Source: Ensifer sp. MPMI2T (GTDB taxonomy: Bacteria; Pseudomonadota; Alphaproteobacteria; Rhizobiales; Rhizobiaceae). Taken from it: DNA of 64,000 nucleotides. Below, piece by piece: positions 17,125 to 25,556 of this stretch. The position numbers and the translations under genes are program-made. Location of the stretch: the NCBI RefSeq assembly GCF_004827385.1, contig NZ_SRXN01000017.1, positions 62,001 through 126,000 on the forward strand, in the 5' to 3' direction. Each line of letters starts with the position of its first letter. Positions within the stretch are counted from its first letter, which is position 1. The notes under the pieces were generated by a model, which saw nothing but the letters and a program-made list of their open reading frames with translations, was not told the DNA's origin and ran no database searches.

Positions 17125-18123
17125 TTGACAGTATCCGTCATCATAAAGACCTTGAATGAAGAGAAGCGGATCGCCGCGACGATCGAAAGTGTCGTTGCGG
17201 TGCTGGCGGGCAAAGCGGGCGAAATCATCGTTGCCGACAGCGGATCGTCCGATCGAACCGTGGAGATCGCGTCGCAATATCCAGTCACCATCGCGCAGAT
17301 CGTCCCGCCGGCGCTTCCGAGCTGTGGTATCGGGCCGCAACTCGGCTTCCAGTATTCCCGATACGCTTTCGTCTGCCTGATGGACGGCGACATGCTGCTG
17401 GATGCGGGATTTCTCGACGCGGCGATCGCCTTCCTCGCGGAAAATCCCTCGGCTGGCGGTGTCACCGGCCACGTGGAGGAGAAGCTCGTTTCCAACCTGG
17501 AATTCGCCCGGCGCGTCACCCGCAATGCTCCAGAAAACCGCATCGGCTCGATCGACCGCATGAATGGAGGCGGCCTCTATCGGCGCACCGCGATAGAGGC
17601 CGTCGGCTATCTTTCGGACCGGAATCTGCACGGCTACGAGGAGTTTGAACTCGGTGTGCGGCTTCGAAGCGCCGGATGGGGTCTCCATCGCCTCGACCGT
17701 CGCTTCGTCCAGCATTTCGGTCACACGGTCAATTCCTACCGATTGCTCGTCCGCCGCTGGAAGAGCAAATATCTTTACGGCATCGGCGAATTGCTGCGCG
17801 CTTCCCTCGGCAAGCCCTATTTCCTTCAGGTGCTGCGGGAACTGCCGGAACTCAAACTATGGGCACTCGTCTATCTCTGGTGGGCGCTGTCTCTCGGCCT
17901 GATCCTGTTCCTGCCCGACAAAGGCGTGGCGATTGCCTCGGTCTCGGCCATGTTTGCTGCCGTTGTCCTCTTGGTCAGCCTCAAGAAGGGCGGCCTCGGC
18001 ATGGGCCTCTACACGGTCATTGCCTGGTTTTTCCACGCCGCGGCCCTACCGATTGGATTGTTCCAGTCGCGGCAGAAGCCTGGTGCGCCAATCGAGAGCA
18101 GAATCCTCGGCAAACCCGCATGA
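17125..18123 (+). CDS. Glycosyltransferase family 2
   Basis: 332 aa with the GT-A start VSVIIKTLNEEKRI, ADSGSSDRT, and the DXD-type metal motif MDGDML (DGD 87-89). A glycosyltransferase catalytic region around GYEEFELGVRLR follows. Two to three membrane spans lie near the C-terminus, so it is membrane-anchored. It uses TTG at 17125, supported by GGGGG 5 nt upstream; no ATG is suitably placed. The stop overlaps the glycoside hydrolase start by 4 nt (ATGA). It likely transfers one sugar of the exopolysaccharide unit at the inner membrane. Confidence 0.85.
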   Translation: MTVSVIIKTLNEEKRIAATIESVVAVLAGKAGEIIVADSGSSDRTVEIASQYPVTIAQIVPPALPSCGIGPQLGFQYSRYAFVCLMDGDMLLDAGFLDAAIAFLAENPSAGGVTGHVEEKLVSNLEFARRVTRNAPENRIGSIDRMNGGGLYRRTAIEAVGYLSDRNLHGYEEFELGVRLRSAGWGLHRLDRRFVQHFGHTVNSYRLLVRRWKSKYLYGIGELLRASLGKPYFLQVLRELPELKLWALVYLWWALSLGLILFLPDKGVAIASVSAMFAAVVLLVSLKKGGLGMGLYTVIAWFFHAAALPIGLFQSRQKPGAPIESRILGKPA

Positions 18124-20288
18124 ACAGCCGCTTACTGCTGGCCGCCGCGACGGTATTTTTCGGCTGTTTCTCTGCCCACGCCTCCGACCAATGGCTGCCG
18201 GTCCGGGAAATCTCGCTGGAAGTCCGCGCGGGCAGCCCGCTCGACTTCTCGTCCTTCTTGCCGAACGAGACCATCGACGCAGGCCACCGGTTGATTGCCG
18301 GGCCGAAAGGTCAACTCGCCTTCGCTGAAGCGCCGGAAAAGCCAGTCCGGATGCTCTGCGCCTCGCTCGCCTGGAGCCCGGCGTCCGGCGGCTTTCCGGA
18401 TCATGACGGTGCCGACCGTTATGCCCGGCAACTGGCACGGCATGGCTATAACATCGCGCGGCTGCACTTCACCGATGCGAGCCTGATGTTCGGCCGGCAG
18501 GAGGATTTCGACTTCGATCCGGAGACGCTCGACCGCATCCATTACCTGCTTGCCGCGCTCAAGCGCAACGGCATCCACTGGATCGTCGACGGCCTGTCGT
18601 CGCCGCGTGGCGCTTACGGCGGCTACGATGATCGCTGGGACGCCAACGGCAACTTGAAGCTCCTGCTTCATCTCGATGAGGAGGCCTTTGCCCACTGGAA
18701 GACGCTGCAGGAGAAATTCTTGGCGCGGGTCAATCCCTATACGGGCGTGGCGCCGATCCATGACGACGCCCTGGCGCTGGTGATCCTCGCCAACGAGAAC
18801 GGTGTCGAGTTCGACGGCGTCGTGCACGATCGCCCCGGCAAGCCGCCCTATGATCCGGCGCTTGCCGCACACTTCAACCGGTGGCTTGCGAAACGCTACG
18901 CGTCGACCGAGGCGCTCGCGAAAGCCTGGGGCGACCTTGAGGACGACGAACGGCTCGAGGCAGCCTCCGTGAAATTGCCCGCCGATCGTTACGCCGACAG
19001 TCCCCGCATGCGCGATCTCCAGGCCTTCATCGTGGACGTCGAGCGGTCATCGGCGGCGCGGATGAGCAAGACCCTGCGCGACCTCGGATATCGGGGGCTG
19101 ATCAGCACCTACAACAACTGGCCGACGGTGCAGGCGGGTTTGAGCAGGCGCGACCTCGAGGCCGTGACGATGAATACCTATCACGACTGGGTCGGCGGCT
19201 ATTCTCCAGGCAGCGTGCTCCTGCAGACAAGCTCGATCGCGGACGGCGCCAACTATGCGCGGATGATCGCGGCCGCGCGCTGGCTCGGAAAACCCTTCGT
19301 CGTCAGCGAATACGATCATCTTTTCTGGAACCGGTACCGTTACGAGGCGGGGCTTGTGATGCCGGCCTATGCGGCGCTGCAAGGCTGGGATGTGCTCTGC
19401 AGGCATGGCCATGGGCCGATCGCGCTCGCCTATGGCGAACCCTATCCACACAAGAAGGCGATGCTTCCTTATGCGATCGCGCTCGATCCGGTCGCGCGGG
19501 CGGGTGAAACGCTTGCGGCGCTCGTCTACCGGCGGGGAGACGTGGCGACCTCGGGGATCACGATCCCCTTTGCGGTGCGCGGCGAGGAAGATCTTAGCGA
19601 GGATATGCAGGCGCGCGAGCCGGAGCAATTGACCGATCTGGCCCTTGTCGGCCGCATAGGCTTGAAGCGCTCGGATCCGTCGCGGCTCGACATCGGCGTC
19701 GCACAACCGCGAACCCAGGCGAGTGCGAATATTCTCGCCGAGTTCCGCGACATCGGCATCCTCCTCGCCGGCAATACCACAGATGTCGAAAACGGGCTCT
19801 ATGAGAGCGACACGGGAGAGATCGTGCTGCAACGCGTCACCGGGCAGTTGCGCGTCTCGACCCCTTCGACCGAAGCTGCCGCATTCTCTTCCCTTCGTGA
19901 GCCGATCGATCTCGGTATTCTGCGGATAGAGCGAGCCGATGGGAACGCCCTCGTCGCACTGTCGGCGCTCGATATGTCCGCGACGCTCGCCGACGGCCGG
20001 CGTTTTCTGCTGATCTTCGCGACCGATGCCCAGAACACCAGCATGATCTTTCGTGACAGCGAAGAAAAGATCATCGAGGATTTCGGTAGACTGCCGGTGC
20101 TGATCCGGAAAGGTGCAGTTGATTTGTCGTTGTCGAGAACGGCAGTGAAATGGAAACTGTCACCTATCGGCCTCGACGGCACTATTCATTCGCCGGTTGA
20201 AAGCGGAACAGGACCGATCTCGTTCCGTCTTTCGAACGATGCGCCCGACGGGCCGACCACCTATTTCCTCCTGGAAATCGTAGGCTGA
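18120..20288 (+). CDS. Exported glycoside hydrolase of clan GH-A type
   Basis: 722 aa with a signal peptide (MNSRLLLAAATVFFG, cleavage near AHA-SD at 21/22). The central half looks like a TIM-barrel glycosidase. N225-E226 in LANENG fits the clan GH-A acid/base strand, and E397 in FVVSEYDH fits the nucleophile strand. The last 250 residues look like beta-rich accessory domains. It is the last gene of the polysaccharide run and overlaps the GT2 stop. A periplasmic hydrolase here could trim the polymer or degrade stalled material. The in-frame extension to 17676 lies inside the GT2 gene and is rejected. Confidence 0.78.
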   Translation: MNSRLLLAAATVFFGCFSAHASDQWLPVREISLEVRAGSPLDFSSFLPNETIDAGHRLIAGPKGQLAFAEAPEKPVRMLCASLAWSPASGGFPDHDGADRYARQLARHGYNIARLHFTDASLMFGRQEDFDFDPETLDRIHYLLAALKRNGIHWIVDGLSSPRGAYGGYDDRWDANGNLKLLLHLDEEAFAHWKTLQEKFLARVNPYTGVAPIHDDALALVILANENGVEFDGVVHDRPGKPPYDPALAAHFNRWLAKRYASTEALAKAWGDLEDDERLEAASVKLPADRYADSPRMRDLQAFIVDVERSSAARMSKTLRDLGYRGLISTYNNWPTVQAGLSRRDLEAVTMNTYHDWVGGYSPGSVLLQTSSIADGANYARMIAAARWLGKPFVVSEYDHLFWNRYRYEAGLVMPAYAALQGWDVLCRHGHGPIALAYGEPYPHKKAMLPYAIALDPVARAGETLAALVYRRGDVATSGITIPFAVRGEEDLSEDMQAREPEQLTDLALVGRIGLKRSDPSRLDIGVAQPRTQASANILAEFRDIGILLAGNTTDVENGLYESDTGEIVLQRVTGQLRVSTPSTEAAAFSSLREPIDLGILRIERADGNALVALSALDMSATLADGRRFLLIFATDAQNTSMIFRDSEEKIIEDFGRLPVLIRKGAVDLSLSRTAVKWKLSPIGLDGTIHSPVESGTGPISFRLSNDAPDGPTTYFLLEIVG

Positions 20289-20348
20289 TCCGCCGCCGCA
20301 AACCCGATCGCCTGTCGTCGCGAGGCGAAAATACCAAAAATTTTGCCC

Positions 20349-20379
20349 TTGCACCTCTAGCCACTAGAGGTCGTAGCCT
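20349..20379 (+). promoter_or_regulatory. MerR-family metal-responsive promoter of the P-type ATPase
   Basis: TTGCAC (20349-20354) and TAGCCT (20374-20379) are 19 nt apart, the stretched spacing typical of MerR-family promoters. The perfect inverted repeat ACCTCTAG-cca-CTAGAGGT (20353-20371) fills the spacer. This layout matches CueR/ZntR-type control, where the metal-bound activator twists the spacer. No merR gene lies next to it in this window. Confidence 0.8.
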
Positions 20380-20405
20380 GCTTCTGATTTCGCAAGGAGC
20401 AAGGA

Positions 20406-22664
20406 ATGGCGGGCAACATTCGGGAAAGCAGATATCGAGTCGAGGGCATGGACTGTGCGTCCTGTGCAGCAAAAATCGATACCGCCGTGCGGCGCGTGGG
20501 TGGTGTGCAGGACGTCAGCGTGTCGGTGAGCGCGAGCACAATGAGCGTTCGCCATGCGGACGGGCACGAAGTCGGCCCGGCAATCGCGCGCAAGGTCGGC
20601 GGTCTCGGCTACCGGCTCTTGCCGCTCGCCAGCGCGACAGTCGCGGAAAAATCCGGCGCCGGCGATCATGGCTGCTGCGACCACGCGCATGGGCACGACC
20701 ACCACCCGTCAACGGGCGAACTGCCCCACCGGCATTCCGGCACGGTTCGACCTAGACTCAGTGAAAGTCATGGTCATGACCATGGACCTTTTGCTGCCGG
20801 CCCCTGGTGGGGAACCGCGAAAGGGAGGCTTGTCGTTGCCTGCGGTGTCGCGCTCGCTGTCGCCTATGGTGCCGGCAAGCTTCTTCCCGCGACCGAGCCT
20901 TGGATTTTCACCCTCGCCATGCTCGTCGGTCTCGTGCCGATCGCAAGACGTGCACTGATGGCAGCACTTGCCGGTACGCCCTTCTCGATCGAGACGCTGA
21001 TGACAGTGGCCGCCGCCGGGGCGGTCTTCATCGGCGCCACGGAGGAAGCGGCGATGGTCGTTTTCCTCTTTCTGATCGGCGAGCTTCTCGAGGGCGTCGC
21101 TGCAAGCAAGGCGCGGGCGAGCATCCAGTCGCTGACGGCGCTGGTGCCGAAATCGGCGCTCATGGAGCTTGATGGCCGGACAAGCGAGGTTCCCGCTGAG
21201 AGTTTGCCGGTCGGCGCGACGATCCTCGTGCGGCCGGGAGGCAGAATTCCTGCGGACGGCGCGATCGTTTCCGGCGAAAGCATGGTCGACGAAGCGCCGG
21301 TGACCGGGGAGAGCGCGCCCGTTCGCAAGGAAGAGGGCGACGGCGTCTTCGCCGGCACCGTCAATGGCGATGGCGCGTTGCGCGTGCGCGTCACTGCCGC
21401 TTCCGCCGACAACACCATTGCACGCGTCATCCGGTTGGTCGAGGAAGCGCAGGAGGCGAAGGCGCCGACAGAGCGTTTCATCGACCGCTTCTCCCGTTAC
21501 TACACGCCGGCAGTCGTCATCGTCGCCGCTTTGGTTGCGGTGATACCGCCGCTCCTCTGGGGTGCGGCCTGGGGCGAATGGATCTACAAGGGGCTCGCGA
21601 TCCTGCTTATCGGTTGCCCCTGCGCGCTGGTGATCTCGACGCCGGCGGCGATTGCCGCGAGCCTCTCAGCCGGGGCGCGACGCGGTCTCTTAATGAAAGG
21701 CGGCGCCGTCCTCGAAAGCATGGGCCGGATCAACGCTGCCGCCTTCGACAAGACCGGTACGCTTACCGAAGGCAAACCGAAGGTCACCGATGTCGTCGGC
21801 TTCAATGTGGCAGAAGCGGATATCCTTCGCTATGCGGCGGCGCTCGAGCAGGGGTCCAGTCATCCGCTTGCGCTGGGCATCCGCACCCGCGCCGATGCGG
21901 ACGGTCTGCTGCTGCCCCCGGCTGTAAGCGCCAAGGCGATCGGCGGCAAGGGTATCGAGGGCTCGGTCGATGGCTTGCGGCTCTTTCTCGGCTCGCCGCA
22001 GGCGGCCGACGAGCGCATGTCCCTCTCCCCGGCCGAGAAGGATCGGATCGCCGCCCTGCACGACGAGGGGAAGAGCGTTTCCGTGCTGCTCGTCGGCGAC
22101 CGGGTCGCCGGAGTTCTGGCGATGCGTGACGAACCGCGCGCCGACGCGACGAAGGGCATCAAGGCGCTGAGCGATGCCGGCGTCCGCGTCGTCATGCTAA
22201 CTGGCGACAACCGCCGCACGGCTGAGGCGATCGGCCGCCCGCTTGGAATGGAGGTCCATGCCGGACTCCTGCCGGAGGACAAGCAGCGCATCGTTGCCAC
22301 GCTGAAGGCCGAAGGGCTACACGTTGCCAAGATCGGTGACGGTATCAATGACGCACCGGCGCTGGCGGCAGCCGATGTCGGCATTGCCATGGGCGGTGGA
22401 ACGGATGTTGCCCTCGAAACCGCCGATGCCGCCTCGTTGCACGCGCGCGTTTCCGACATCGCCGCCATGGTCAGGCTTTCGCGGGCGACGATGCGCAACA
22501 TTTACCAGAACATCGGCATGGCGCTGGGGCTGAAAGCCGTCTTCCTCGTCACGACCATCGCCGGCGTCACCGGTCTCTGGCCGGCGATTCTGGCGGATAC
22601 CGGCGCGACCGTTCTGGTGACCATGAACGCCTTGCGGCTGTTGCAGCCGCCTGCCTCAACGTGA
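20406..22664 (+). CDS. zntA: Heavy-metal-exporting P1B-type ATPase (Zn/Cd/Pb)
   Basis: 752 aa. An N-terminal heavy-metal-associated domain carries GMDCASC at 14-20. A His/Cys-rich linker at 88-126 probably binds zinc. The membrane metal site is CPC at 404-406, the phosphorylation site DKTGT at 448-452, and the GDGIND hinge is near the C-terminal third. CPC plus the His-rich region favours Zn2+/Cd2+/Pb2+ export over copper. From memory, the corresponding S. meliloti gene is induced by cadmium and zinc. Expression is likely set by the MerR-type promoter at 20349-20379. Confidence 0.92.
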   Translation: MAGNIRESRYRVEGMDCASCAAKIDTAVRRVGGVQDVSVSVSASTMSVRHADGHEVGPAIARKVGGLGYRLLPLASATVAEKSGAGDHGCCDHAHGHDHHPSTGELPHRHSGTVRPRLSESHGHDHGPFAAGPWWGTAKGRLVVACGVALAVAYGAGKLLPATEPWIFTLAMLVGLVPIARRALMAALAGTPFSIETLMTVAAAGAVFIGATEEAAMVVFLFLIGELLEGVAASKARASIQSLTALVPKSALMELDGRTSEVPAESLPVGATILVRPGGRIPADGAIVSGESMVDEAPVTGESAPVRKEEGDGVFAGTVNGDGALRVRVTAASADNTIARVIRLVEEAQEAKAPTERFIDRFSRYYTPAVVIVAALVAVIPPLLWGAAWGEWIYKGLAILLIGCPCALVISTPAAIAASLSAGARRGLLMKGGAVLESMGRINAAAFDKTGTLTEGKPKVTDVVGFNVAEADILRYAAALEQGSSHPLALGIRTRADADGLLLPPAVSAKAIGGKGIEGSVDGLRLFLGSPQAADERMSLSPAEKDRIAALHDEGKSVSVLLVGDRVAGVLAMRDEPRADATKGIKALSDAGVRVVMLTGDNRRTAEAIGRPLGMEVHAGLLPEDKQRIVATLKAEGLHVAKIGDGINDAPALAAADVGIAMGGGTDVALETADAASLHARVSDIAAMVRLSRATMRNIYQNIGMALGLKAVFLVTTIAGVTGLWPAILADTGATVLVTMNALRLLQPPAST

Positions 22665-22671
22665 AGAATGG

Positions 22672-22698
22672 GATTGTCGCCGTTTTGCGGCGACAATC
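22672..22698 (+). terminator. Hairpin after zntA
   Basis: GATTGTCGCCG (22672-22682) pairs perfectly with CGGCGACAATC (22688-22698) around a 5-nt loop, 7 nt after the zntA stop. It is a strong stem but without a T-run, so termination is probable rather than certain. Confidence 0.55.
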
Positions 22699-22728
22699 GC
22701 CTGATACGGCTGTGTATATTCACGCTGG

Positions 22729-22754
22729 ACTCTCACCAGCGATCCGGTGAGAGT
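22729..22754. repeat. 9-bp perfect inverted repeat upstream of the nucleoside ABC operon
   Basis: ACTCTCACC (22729-22737) and GGTGAGAGT (22746-22754) are separated by 8 nt. It could be an operator or a leader hairpin for the operon that starts at 22887. No known consensus was matched. Confidence 0.4.
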
Positions 22755-22807
22755 ATAAGGAGATCGCGATTGAGGGCTTTCGCGCCCGAAAATCGATGAT
22801 AAACTTA

Positions 22808-22819
22808 TACCAAATGGTA
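22808..22819. promoter_or_regulatory. Possible GntR/LacI-like operator upstream of the nucleoside ABC operon
   Basis: TACCA-aa-TGGTA (22808-22819) is a compact AT-flanked palindrome 68 nt before the ABC ATPase start. Its shape is like operators of GntR/FCD or LacI-type regulators, but no such regulator gene is in the window. This is a candidate only. Confidence 0.35.
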
Positions 22820-22886
22820 AAAAAATTGCCGGCACGGTTTGGGAAGAAAACCGAAGCAGGGCAAGATTGGGGATCGCAGGGCCAAT

Positions 22887-24422
22887 ATGGATAATATTGC
22901 CATCGAGTTGCGTGGGATCGATAAGAGTTTCGGCCCCGTCCACGCCAATAAGAATATCAATCTCAAGGTTCGCAAAGGCACGATCCACGGCATTATCGGG
23001 GAGAACGGCGCCGGCAAGTCGACCTTGATGTCGATCCTCTATGGCTTCTATCAGGCCGATAGCGGTGAGATCGTCGTGGATGGGCGGCCGGTTTCCATCC
23101 GCGACCCGAATGCGGCAATCTCCGCCGGCATCGGCATGGTGCACCAGCATTTCATGCTGGTCGAGAACTTCACCGTGCTCGAAAACGTGATGCTCGGTGC
23201 CGAAGACAGCCAGATCCTCAACAAGGGCATCGCCAAGGCGCGGCAAGAGCTGAAGCGGCTGGAGAAGGAATATGCGCTCGAGGTCAATCCCGATGCGCTG
23301 ATCGAGGAACTGCCGGTCGGTCTCCAGCAGCGCGTGGAAATCCTCAAGGCGCTTTACCGCAAGGCCGATATCCTTATCCTCGACGAGCCGACTGGCGTGC
23401 TGACGCCGGCCGAGGCCGACCATCTCTTCCGCATCCTCGGACAGCTGAAGGCTCAGGGGAAGACGATCATCCTGATCACGCACAAGCTTCGCGAGATCAT
23501 GGCGATCACGGACGAGGTTTCGGTGATGCGTCGCGGTGAAATGGTCGCAACCCGCACGACCGGCGAGACGTCAGTCGAAGAACTCGCGGAACTCATGGTT
23601 GGCCGTCGCGTATTGCTGCGCGTCCAGAAGGGCGAGGGCACGCCCGGCGACGTGAAGCTTTCGGTTCAGGGCCTGACGGTCAAGGACAGCCGCGGCGTGA
23701 CCATGGTCGACGACGTCTCCTTCGACGTACGGGCGGGTGAGATCGTCGGCATTGCCGGTGTCGCCGGCAACGGCCAGTCGGAACTGCTCGAGGCGATCGC
23801 CGGCATCCGCAAGGCGACCTCCGGAACGGTACTGCTCAACGGCGAGTCCGTCGATGTCACGGGCCATAGGGATCCTGCCGCGCTCAGGGCTCGCGGGCTC
23901 GCCCATGTGCCGGAGGATCGCCATCATGTCGGCCTTGTCCTGAAGTTCGAGGAAAGCGAGAACGCCATCCTCGGCTACCACAACGATCCGCGCTACTTGA
24001 ACGGCGTCTTTCTGGACATCGACGCGATCCGAAAGGATGCCGAGGAGAAGATCGCCAAATACGACATCCGCCCGCCGAACGCGCGGCTGAAGACGGCCAA
24101 TTTCTCCGGCGGCAATCAGCAGAAGATCGTGCTTGCGCGCGAAATGGAGCGCGGGCCGGACGTGCTGATCATCGGCCAGCCGACCCGTGGTGTCGACGTC
24201 GGCGCCATCGAATTCATCCACAAGCGGATCATCGAGATGCGCGACCAGGGCAAGGCCGTCCTGCTCGTCTCCGTCGAACTCGATGAGATCCGCGCGCTTT
24301 CCGACCGCATTCTCGTGATGTTCGCCGGGCGTGTCGTCGGCGAGCGCAGCCCCGACGCGACCGAGGGCGAACTCGGCCTCTTGATGGCCGGTGTCGAAGG
24401 CCGCAAGGAGGCCGCAGAATGA
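22887..24422 (+). CDS. Nucleoside ABC transporter, double ATP-binding protein (NupA/YufO type)
   Basis: 511 aa with two fused ABC domains as in RbsA-type sugar and NupA/YufO nucleoside importers. The first Walker A is GENGAGKST. The second half has the degenerate GVAGNGQSE in place of a Walker A, as usual in this family, and keeps a normal SGGNQQK signature. It energises uptake with the two permeases that follow; its stop overlaps the first permease start (ATGA). The start at 22887 is preferred over a TTG at 22839 that would add 16 odd residues. Nucleoside specificity rests on the salvage genes downstream. Confidence 0.87.
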   Translation: MDNIAIELRGIDKSFGPVHANKNINLKVRKGTIHGIIGENGAGKSTLMSILYGFYQADSGEIVVDGRPVSIRDPNAAISAGIGMVHQHFMLVENFTVLENVMLGAEDSQILNKGIAKARQELKRLEKEYALEVNPDALIEELPVGLQQRVEILKALYRKADILILDEPTGVLTPAEADHLFRILGQLKAQGKTIILITHKLREIMAITDEVSVMRRGEMVATRTTGETSVEELAELMVGRRVLLRVQKGEGTPGDVKLSVQGLTVKDSRGVTMVDDVSFDVRAGEIVGIAGVAGNGQSELLEAIAGIRKATSGTVLLNGESVDVTGHRDPAALRARGLAHVPEDRHHVGLVLKFEESENAILGYHNDPRYLNGVFLDIDAIRKDAEEKIAKYDIRPPNARLKTANFSGGNQQKIVLAREMERGPDVLIIGQPTRGVDVGAIEFIHKRIIEMRDQGKAVLLVSVELDEIRALSDRILVMFAGRVVGERSPDATEGELGLLMAGVEGRKEAAE

Positions 24423-25552
24423 GCACCCCTTATGCAAAGCTTCCGGGCTGGGTCGAATACGGTCTGGTCCCGCTGATCAACCTTGCCGTCGCCTTCATCG
24501 TCGCCGGGCTTGTCGTCCTGCTCGTCGGCGAAAATCCATTCGAGGCCGCCTATCACCTGATCAACGGCGCCTTCGGTCGCGGCGAATATATCGGCTTCAC
24601 GCTCTACTACGCGACGACCTTCATCTTTACCGGTCTTGCCGTCGCCGTGGCGTTCCACTGCGGGCTCTTCAATATCGGCGGCGAGGGGCAGGCCTATGTC
24701 GGCGGCATCGGTGTGGCGCTCGCCTGCCTCTGGCTGGACCAGACCATGCCCTGGTATGTGGTCTTCCCGATCGCGATTGTCGGTTCGGCCTTCTTCGGCG
24801 CGCTCTGGGCATTCCTGCCCGGATGGCTGCAGGCAAAGCGCGGCAGCCATATCGTCATCACCACCATCATGTTCAATTTCATTGCCTCGAGCCTGATGGT
24901 CTATCTGTTGACGCGCGTCCTGAAGCCGCTCGGGTCGATGGCGCCGCAGACGCGCACTTTCGCCGAGGGCGGGCAACTGCCGAAACTCGACTGGCTGCTG
25001 TCGGTCTTCGGACTGAACATCGGTACGGCGCCGTTCAACATTTCCTTCCTGCTGGCGCTGGTGGCGGCCTTTGCCGTCTGGGTGCTGATCTGGCGCACGA
25101 AGCTGGGCTATGAGATGCGGACTATGGGCCACAGCGCGTCCGCCGCGCGCTATGCCGGCATTCGTGAAAGTCGCATCACCGTGATCGCCATGATGATCTC
25201 GGGCGGGCTTGCCGGCATGATGGCGCTGAACCCGATCATGGGCGAACAATTCCGCATGCAGCTCGATTTCGTCCAGGGCGCAGGCTTCGTCGGCATCGCC
25301 GTGGCGCTTATGGGCCGCTCCCATCCGGGCGGCATCATTCCGGCCGCCATCCTCTTCGGCGTGCTCTATCAGGGCGGGGCGGAAATCGCCTTCGAGATGC
25401 CGTCGATCTCGCGCGACATGATCGTCATCATCCAGGGCCTCGTCATCCTCTTTGCCGGCGCGCTCGAAAACATGTTCCGCCCCGCGATTACCCGTGTCTT
25501 CGCGATGCGGGGCCAGCGCGCAGCCGCTGTCGTGCAGACTAAGGGAGCCTGA
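24419..25552 (+). CDS. Nucleoside ABC transporter permease (YufP/NupB type)
   Basis: 377-aa BPD_transp_2-type permease with about nine to ten spans. FNIGGEGQAYVGG near residue 80 is the pattern conserved in nucleoside-type permeases, and MGHSASAARYAGI lies in the cytoplasmic loop that contacts the ATPase. It starts 4 nt inside the ATPase stop and is followed 4 nt later by the second permease. Together they would form the membrane channel of a nucleoside importer. Confidence 0.88.
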   Translation: MSTPYAKLPGWVEYGLVPLINLAVAFIVAGLVVLLVGENPFEAAYHLINGAFGRGEYIGFTLYYATTFIFTGLAVAVAFHCGLFNIGGEGQAYVGGIGVALACLWLDQTMPWYVVFPIAIVGSAFFGALWAFLPGWLQAKRGSHIVITTIMFNFIASSLMVYLLTRVLKPLGSMAPQTRTFAEGGQLPKLDWLLSVFGLNIGTAPFNISFLLALVAAFAVWVLIWRTKLGYEMRTMGHSASAARYAGIRESRITVIAMMISGGLAGMMALNPIMGEQFRMQLDFVQGAGFVGIAVALMGRSHPGGIIPAAILFGVLYQGGAEIAFEMPSISRDMIVIIQGLVILFAGALENMFRPAITRVFAMRGQRAAAVVQTKGA

Positions 25553-25556
25553 AGCC

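Noticed and set aside
17676-18119. Extended N-terminus of the glycoside hydrolase
   Set aside because: It lies within the GT2 gene, and the signal peptide begins at 18120.
1-20300. Search for an exosortase or PEP-CTERM protein
   Set aside because: No protein with exosortase-like spans and catalytic Cys/Arg/His or a PEP tail was seen.
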